From CAVXTT01 sp963764685 (lineage in GTDB: Bacteria; Bacteroidota; Ignavibacteria; Ignavibacteriales; Ignavibacteriaceae), in assembly GCA_963764685.1 (NCBI GenBank), contig CAVXTT010000016.1:310001-374000 (forward strand): a stretch of DNA of 64,000 nucleotides. The letters run 5' to 3'. Of the stretch, positions 54,705 through 61,800 are shown in pieces; the stretch's first letter is position 1, and the number at the start of each line of letters is the position of its first letter. A model generated the notes under the pieces. That model did no database searches, had not been told where the DNA came from, and worked only from the letters and a program-made list of their open reading frames with translations. The translations under genes and the position numbers were made by a program.

Positions 54705-55240
54705 AATTTCTGATAATTAGTTTACTTGTAATTCTGTTTGCTGCAGGCTGCCGGGTAGACAGGGTAAAACCATCAGTTGATACTTCAATTAACCAGTCAG
54801 AACTGCCGGCACAGGAAAGCTGGCATTCGACTATTACTTTTTCTGATTCGGGAAAGATAAAGGCTGTGCTTAATGCAGGTCACCTGCAGGTATTTACTGA
54901 AGCGAGAGAAACACTGCTTGATGACAGTATCAAAGTTGATTTTTACGACCAGAATGAAAAAAACACGACTACTTTAACTGCCCTCAGGGGAAGGGTTGAC
55001 GATGCTACGCAGAATCTTTATGCAAAGGATAGTGTTGTTGCAGTAAACGACAGCGGTATAGTAATAAGGACCGATGAACTGATGTGGAGGAACAGCGACA
55101 GGAAAATTGTTTCGGATAAATATGTTGTAATCGAATCTCCCAAAGAAAAAATTGAAGGAGTAGGGTTCGAATCCGATCAGCAGCTGAGAAATTATGTCAT
55201 TTATAATATTACTTACATTACAAGAAAAGATACTTTATAA
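54701..55240 (+). CDS. lptC: LPS export protein LptC, lipoprotein form
   Basis: A 179-residue protein with a lipoprotein signal (MKFLIISLLVILFAAGC, Cys at 17) and an LptC/OstA-like beta-jellyroll (LTALRGRVDDATQNLYAKDSV, RTDELMWRNSDRKIVSD). LptC bridges the LptBFG transporter to LptA in the periplasm. The E. coli form has an uncleaved TM anchor, whereas this one appears lipidated. The downstream lptA begins directly after its stop. Confidence 0.88.
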   Translation: MKFLIISLLVILFAAGCRVDRVKPSVDTSINQSELPAQESWHSTITFSDSGKIKAVLNAGHLQVFTEARETLLDDSIKVDFYDQNEKNTTTLTALRGRVDDATQNLYAKDSVVAVNDSGIVIRTDELMWRNSDRKIVSDKYVVIESPKEKIEGVGFESDQQLRNYVIYNITYITRKDTL

Positions 55241-56651
55241 ATGAAAGCACTGCTGTCCGTGTTACTAATTTTAATCAGTTTTCCCTGCTTTCACAAACAG
55301 AGGATGAGTACATTACAGTTGTGGGGGATAGTCTGATCGGAAAAATGACATCAGGGGAATCTATCAGAGAGGTTATAGGAAATGTGATACTGACGCAGGG
55401 GGATGTTAAGAATAACCTGCAGCCGTGCAATTCAGTTCATATCAAGAAATGATGCCGAGCTGATAGGAAATGTTGTGGTTACCCAGGATACTCTTACTAT
55501 AACAACCGACCGTGCATTTTATTATGGAAATACAAGGAAAGCCGAAAGTACAACGGGAGTTATACTTAACGACCAGAAGGTAATACTTACAGCGGATACG
55601 GGAGATTATTTTTTCAATGAGGACAAAGCCTTCTTCAAAAGTAATGTCAGTCTTTATGATACAGCTACTGTACTGACATCAGACCGGCTGACTTATTTCA
55701 GACACGAGGACAGGATGATCTCTTCAGGGAATGTAAAGATCGTTGATTCGACAAATATAATTGAGGCTGATTCGCTGGTGCATCTCCGGCGGAACAGGGT
55801 AACGGTTGCTGATAATAATGTGAAGATAACAAGTCAGACAAACAATGTTGTTATCTATGGTGATCATCTTGAGGATTTTGCAGAAAAATATTATACGCTG
55901 ATAAATAAAAATCCGCTGTTAATTCAGATAGATACAACTTATATAAAGAAGGACAGCTCTTCTGCTTTGCCGGATGACAGCAGCGCATTCAGGCTTGATA
56001 CTCTGATAATTAAGTCGTTAGTTATGGAATCATTCCGGGATACGATAAACAGGTACAAAGCAATTGATTCTGTTGAGATAATCAGAGGGGGGTTTGCTTC
56101 AAAAAACAGACTGACCACTTATTTCAGAAACGACGGAAGAATAGTAACCAACAGGCAGGGACGCGGAACTCCGCAGCCTATCTTATGGAATGAGAATACA
56201 CAGCTTACGGGTGATTCGATAGTGATCCATCTTGAAGAAAACAGGATTACAGCTTATGGAAGTTATAAGCAGTGCATTTTTAATTTCACAAAGTACTGAC
56301 TACCCGTTAAGATATGACCAGGTATCAGGTGATAATGTTGAATTGTATTTCGAGGATGGAGAAATGACTCTTACTGATGTCCGGGGGAGCCAGTACAGCA
56401 TTTATTATTTGTATGAAGACAAATATCCTAACGGGGTAAATAAATCATCCTCACAGAATGCTAAAATTTATTTTGAGAATAAGAAGGTAGAATCGGTTCA
56501 TCTCTACGGTTCTCCTGTTAGTGAATATTATCCGGAACACCAGGTATATGGCAAAGAAAAAACATTTACCTTGCCCGGGTTTGCTTTAGCTGAAAACAGA
56601 CCTGTTAAACAGGAAATACTCAGTACATTAAGAACGAAAAAAAGTCTATGA
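55241..56651 (+). CDS. lptA: LptA/OstA-domain LPS transport protein (three frame breaks)
   Basis: Starts at ATG 55241 with a signal peptide (MKALLSVLLILISF). Three single-base corrections restore one ~470-residue frame: an added T near 55282 (ISFSLLSQTEDEYITVVGD), a removed A near 55411 (QGDVKITCSRAIQFISRNDAE) and a removed A near 56258 (before SSAFLISQSTDYPLRYDQ). The protein has repeated OstA-type strands (ELIGNVVVTQDTLTITTDRA, SGNVKIVDSTNIIEADSL) over most of its length. It is longer than E. coli LptA (~185 residues), as in other FCB-group OstA proteins. Overlaps lptB by ATGA. Confidence 0.85.
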
Positions 56652-57385
56652 GTCATACAACATTAAGAAGTGAAGATCTCGTTAAAGTTTATAAAAGAAG
56701 AACAGTTGTAAATAAGGCGACCGTTAGTGTGTCAAAGGGAGAAATTGTCGGTCTGCTTGGACCCAACGGTGCGGGCAAAACTACAACCTTCTATATGATC
56801 GTCGGAATGATAAAACCTGACAGCGGTAAAGTATTTCTTGATGATATGGAGCTTACAAAGCTTCCGATGTATAAAAGAGCAAGGTTGGGAATCGGATATC
56901 TTCCGCAGGAAGCTTCTATTTTCAGAAGACTTTCGGTAGAGGATAACCTTATGGCTGTACTGCAGATGACTAAACTTGATTCCGCACAAAGAAAAGAAAA
57001 ATGTGAGAGGCTTCTTGAGGATCTGAGTGTTGGTCACTTAAGAAAAAGCATGGGGTTCCAGTTAAGCGGCGGGGAAAGGCGTAGAACAGAAATAGCAAGA
57101 GCGCTGGCAACAGACCCTGATTTTATTCTTCTTGATGAACCTTTCGCAGGTGTGGATCCTATTGCCGTTGAAGATATAATGAATATAGTTGCGAACCTGA
57201 AGAACAGGGGGATAGGTGTTCTTATTACCGACCATAATGTCCACGAAACTTTAAGTATAGTTGATAATGCTTATATTTTAATTAACGGGGTGATATTCAA
57301 ATCAGGAAAGGCGCAGGTTCTGGCAGAAGATGCTGAAGTGCGGAAGTTATACCTTGGAGAGAAATTTAAACTCGACAGATACTAA
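56648..57385 (+). CDS. lptB: LPS export ABC ATPase LptB
   Basis: Cytoplasmic ATPase that powers LPS extraction by LptFG. The 245 residues have Walker A GPNGAGKTTT (38-47), the Q-loop, signature LSGGERRRTEIARAL, Walker B FILLDEPFAGVDP and the His loop LITDHNVHE, with the LptB-typical GYLPQEASIFRRLSVEDN. LptF and LptG are not in this window. The stop overlaps the next ATG (TAATG). Confidence 0.97.
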   Translation: MSHTTLRSEDLVKVYKRRTVVNKATVSVSKGEIVGLLGPNGAGKTTTFYMIVGMIKPDSGKVFLDDMELTKLPMYKRARLGIGYLPQEASIFRRLSVEDNLMAVLQMTKLDSAQRKEKCERLLEDLSVGHLRKSMGFQLSGGERRRTEIARALATDPDFILLDEPFAGVDPIAVEDIMNIVANLKNRGIGVLITDHNVHETLSIVDNAYILINGVIFKSGKAQVLAEDAEVRKLYLGEKFKLDRY

Positions 57386-57885
57386 TGCATCCCGCAGCAT
57401 CCGAAATTATAAATAACCTGAATTTAGCACCTCATCCCGAAGGGGGATATTTCAGGGAAGTATACAGATCGGAAGATAAAATCAGGAGAGATTCTTTACC
57501 GGAACGTTATAACAGCGATAGAATATTTTCAACTTCTATCTACTTTCTCCTCGAAGGAGAACAGGTCTCCAGGTTTCATAGATTAAGATCCGATGAGATA
57601 TGGTACTATCATTCCGGGAGCAGTGCCCTGATCTATATTATTGAAGAGAATGGTCATCTTGTAAAGAAGAGAATAGGGCGTAATATTTCTGCCGGTGATG
57701 AATTTCAGGTAATAATCAGAAGAAACAGCTGGTTTGCTGCAGAAGTAGAAGATAACTCATCTTACTTATTAGCAGGCTGTCTGGTATCCCCGGGATTTGA
57801 ATTTGCTGATTTCGAGCTTGGAGAAAGAGATACTCTTTTGGATTCTTTCCCGGGATATAGTGAACTGATCAGAAGATTTACTTAA
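57385..57885 (+). CDS. DUF985-type cupin protein
   Basis: A 166-residue single cupin domain: LNLAPHPEGGYFREVYRS at the start, SIYFLLEGEQVSRFHRLRSDEIWYYH with candidate metal ligands (His, Glu), then a C-terminal LAGCLVSPGFEFADFELG. This matches the DUF985 family, whose function is not established. Translationally coupled to lptB, last gene before the inverted long repeat. Confidence 0.9.
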   Translation: MHPAASEIINNLNLAPHPEGGYFREVYRSEDKIRRDSLPERYNSDRIFSTSIYFLLEGEQVSRFHRLRSDEIWYYHSGSSALIYIIEENGHLVKKRIGRNISAGDEFQVIIRRNSWFAAEVEDNSSYLLAGCLVSPGFEFADFELGERDTLLDSFPGYSELIRRFT

Positions 57886-57889
57886 GAAT

Positions 57890-58612
57890 AAATTTGATTT
57901 AACAGAAAAACAATTCATAACTTCTTATCTGCCCGTTGCGACTTGAAGATATGGAGTCTATCCAGCACTTGATAATTTACAGCCCATTCATCATCCCTCA
58001 CCCAGCTAAGGAAGCAGGGTGCTAGCGAGACAATTATCCAGCATTTTTCTATTTGTAATGCATTCTGAGATAAGCATCCTGAAGGAAGCTTCAGAACATG
58101 AACATTTAGATATTATTCTCTTTCAACAGATTTGTCCTAGCCCCATCGGGGCGCAATATTGATAGAAAAAAAATTCTGATCTACATTACAGCCCCGTAGG
58201 GGTGACATCCTGTTACTGTTAAATAGCGGATGTCGCCCCCGCTGGGGCTTTAATAATAATGCAACCCAAATTCTATCAATATATCGCTCCTCCGGAGCTC
58301 AGGAATAAGATCTAATAGTTTTGATGGGGATAAGCATCCTGAAGGAAACTTCAAGAACAAGAAAAATTATATGGTATGGCCTTCAACCGGTTTGGAACCG
58401 GTTGATCCTGAGAGGCAGTAAAAAACAGACCAACTGATAAATGTGTCTTGTTAGCACCCCCGTTTGGAACGGGGTGTGGAAATAATGCACAATTTATCGA
58501 TGGAAAGCAGGCAGATCAATTTATTTTTAGCGGAGGGATTGAAATTGAAAAAGAAAAAAATCTGTCTAATGGACGATTATTTATGTTTTTTCTTTTTATT
58601 TTAAACAGCAGT
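57890..58612 (-). repeat. Long non-coding repeat, copy 2 (inverted, with insertion)
   Basis: Reverse complement of the repeat at 50240-50682 (for example CCCTCACCCAGCTAAGGAAG, CCGGTTGATCCTGAGAGGC, GACCAACTGATAAATGTGTC). It is interrupted by a ~260-bp insert flanked by a ~29-bp direct repeat (58070-58098 and 58329-58357, GATAAGCATCCTGAAGGAA). Confidence 0.9.
58125..58300. repeat. Palindromic AGCCCCGTAGGGG-type element inside copy 2
   Basis: The inner hairpin AGCCCCGTAGGGGTGACATCC / GGATGTCGCCCCCGCTGGGGCT lies at about 58189-58249. Outer arms ATTGATAGAA (58159) and TTCTATCAAT (58270) extend the symmetry, and further GGGGC/GGAGC boxes flank it. The core resembles a dispersed repeat type common in FCB-group genomes (from memory, not searched). 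Confidence 0.7.
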
Positions 58613-58762
58613 AGCAACGACTAAAAAAATGTGTCAATAAAAAGTACCTTTTACAGTAACTTTGTAAACTCTTAATTTCCTGATTAAAATAAGTAAATTT
58701 TGATGTTGTATTGCTTAAAAGAGATAAATTCAATAATTTTTTCCATTAAATAAGAATAAATA

Positions 58763-58772
58763 AAAAGGAGAA
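58763..58772 (+). promoter_or_regulatory. Ribosome-site-like AAAAGGAGAA without an adjacent start codon
   Basis: A good Shine-Dalgarno match upstream of sprA, but the following bases (TCTATCGGGC) contain no ATG/GTG/TTG at normal spacing. This suggests a point change or indel at the sprA start. Confidence 0.4.
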
Positions 58773-58800
58773 TCTATCGGGCATTTTTACAGCTAAATAA

Positions 58801-61800
58801 ATTTCGGATTCTTTTATCAAGCGCGCTATCAACATCATTTTACGGGAGACACTCCGCATAGTTTCTGCTTCAGCAGTTATTTTTTATGCGGGTGTTAATC
58901 TGGGTTACTCTTTTACATATAAATCCCAGGTGAACGAATATATTTGGGCTTCCGCCTGCTTTAAATATAATGAGGAGATAAATCTCAGTCAGAATGGGGA
59001 ATCTTCTATTGAAAACAATTCTGCATCATCTTTTAACCCTGAAATCATTGTTCCTGATTCTATAATTAATGAACCGCCTGATTCTACCGATCTTGAATTA
59101 ATAAATCCTGATTCAACTGATCTTGAAGGATTCACTCCTGATACTACTTTAATTAATGCCGACTCATTAAAACTAAATGAAAAGGGGGAGATTGACACTA
59201 CCTTTACTTTAAAAGACACCACCATCGTCGACTCTACGGCACTCGACTCTACTAACAGGCTTAAATATTTCAGATATCACAGGGAGGACCGTCCTTATTT
59301 AACTTTGAAGAAAAGCCGGGGTTCCTCTTTCTTCGCAGAACCGGGCACAAGAACAAGAACACTTAAAATAGATTCAACTGGCAAAAATGTTGTTATAGAA
59401 GAGAAGGTCGCCGGTCAGGAAACTAAAATTCTTTTAACAATGCCTCTCGATGAATATATAAATATGAGTATGGCAATTAAACAAAGGGAGATATGGGAAC
59501 AGGAGGGGTATAAGTATGAACTTAAGGATGAGAAAAGAGGACTGGGAGAGCTGATCTCGGATATAACTGATTTTGAAATTCCTCTCCCTAAGGTTGGAGT
59601 GCTCAGCATCTTCGGGGAACCTAAGATCAGTCTTAAGATAGGCGGTGCTGTTGATATTCACGGTGCCTGGCGCTCTGAAACGACCGAAGGAGTCACTGCG
59701 TCAAGACTCGGAAATACACGTAATGAGCCTGATTTTAAGCAGCAGGTACAAATAAATGTTAATGGTACGATCGGCGACAAGCTTAATATCTCGGCTGACT
59801 GGAATACAGAACGAACATTCGAGTATGAAAACCAGCTGAAGATAAAGTACACTGGTTACGAGGATGAAATTATTCAGAGCATTGAAGCCGGTAACGTATC
59901 CTTACAGACATCACCGCTTGTAGGAGGATCTGAAGCACTCTTTGGAATCAAGGCTAATTTCAAAATGGGTCCTTTATCTCTTACCACAATTGCAAGCCAG
60001 AAGAAAGGTGAAATAAAGGAAGTATCCGTAACAGGAGGTGCACAGTCGCAGGAATTTAATGTTCGGGCATATGATTATTCAACCAATCATTACTTCCTGG
60101 ATACAATTTATGCGGATACAACTGCAGGCTTCAATTTTTTTAACAGGTACTACGGTCAGGCAACTCCAGATTGGAATCCCAATTACTATGTGGTTGATAT
60201 TGAAGTATGGAAATCGATTTCTACAATAGGAAAAGATCCATCCCGCGAGCGCCAGGCTAATGCGTATATTGATCTGTTTGAGATAGGAGCAGGGGAGCGG
60301 TATCTGGATAGTCTGAGATTCGATATTACCCCTGTACCCGGGCGGTCTGAAACGGGCCGTTTTATTTTGCTTACTCCTGAAGTTGATTATACAGTGCATA
60401 GGGAGACCGGATTTATTTCTTTTAATACCCAGATAAATAACGAAGATGTTATTGCTGTTTCATACCGACGGGAAAACAATCCCGGACCATCGGATGATGC
60501 TTATTACGGAGAATTCATAAATAATTCTACAGATAGTGTCCTTGTATTAAAACTTATTAAGCCGCGTTCATTGCAGGCAACGGGAACATATACAACCGCC
60601 TGGAAGCTCCAGTTAAAGAATATTTATCCCGTGGGCGGAAGAAATCTAAAACAGGAGGGCTTCGAGTTCTATGTTAAATATGAGCTTCAGGGGCAGGATC
60701 CTGTGACTGAATTAAACGGGGTGAGACTGCTTCAGGCATTCGGGCTGGATGTTACCGATGCCAGTGCTACCGGGGGACCCGATAATGTTTTCGATTTCCG
60801 GTCGGGTCTCACTATTATACCTCAAACAGGTGAAATTATCTTTCCTAATCTGCAGCCGTTCGGAAATAATCTTCCGGAGAGCCTTCCTGATTCCATTGCA
60901 TATCCTGAAGTTTACGACCGTTTGGAAACATTTGCCCGGCAGGTAACAATTAAGGATAAATGGCTGTTAACGGGAAAATATTCCGGAGAAGCATCTTCTG
61001 TATATCAGCTTGGATTTAATGTTGTGGAAAATTCGGTAAGGGTATTATTAAACGGAAGGGAACTGACTCCCGGTGTTGATTATACTGTAGATTACAACAT
61101 TGGTCAATTAACCATAAGAAATGATGCTGCGCTGGTTCCGGGTGCAGATCTGAAGGTTTCTTATGAGCAGAACGACCTGTTCCAGCTTGCTTCAAAAACG
61201 TTATTAGGTGCAAGAGGGTTAATCCAGTTCTCTCCAAAAACATCATTGGGATTTTCCATTCTTAATCTTAATCAGCAGACTTTAAGTGATAAAGTGAGAA
61301 TTGGAGAAGAACCGTTAAGCAACACAATCTACGGGACTGATTTTTCAACTATCCAGGAACTTCCGTTTATGACGAAGCTGCTGGATAATGTAATATCCAC
61401 GAGGGAAATGTCACAGCTTACCCTTTCCGGTGAGTATGCTTATATGAATCCTGATCCCAATACGAAAAAAAGTACAATACAATCGGACGAGGGGAAAAGT
61501 ATAGCTTACATAGATGACTTTGAAGGGGCGAAGAGAATAATTCCGGTCGGAATATCCTACACATCCTGGAGAGATCTGAGCCCTCCTGATAATTTACCAA
61601 ATCTTCCCGGAACAACAGCGGCGGAGCGGATGAGTTACAAAGCAAAAAGTTTCTGGTTTACCGCAACACCTTCGAATGTTAATGTAAAAGATATATGGCC
61701 GGAGAAGGATGTAGCCAAGGCTGATCAGCAGGTTACTGTTATGGATTATGTTTACCTGCCGAACGACAGAGGAACATTTAATTATACTCCGACTCTTACA

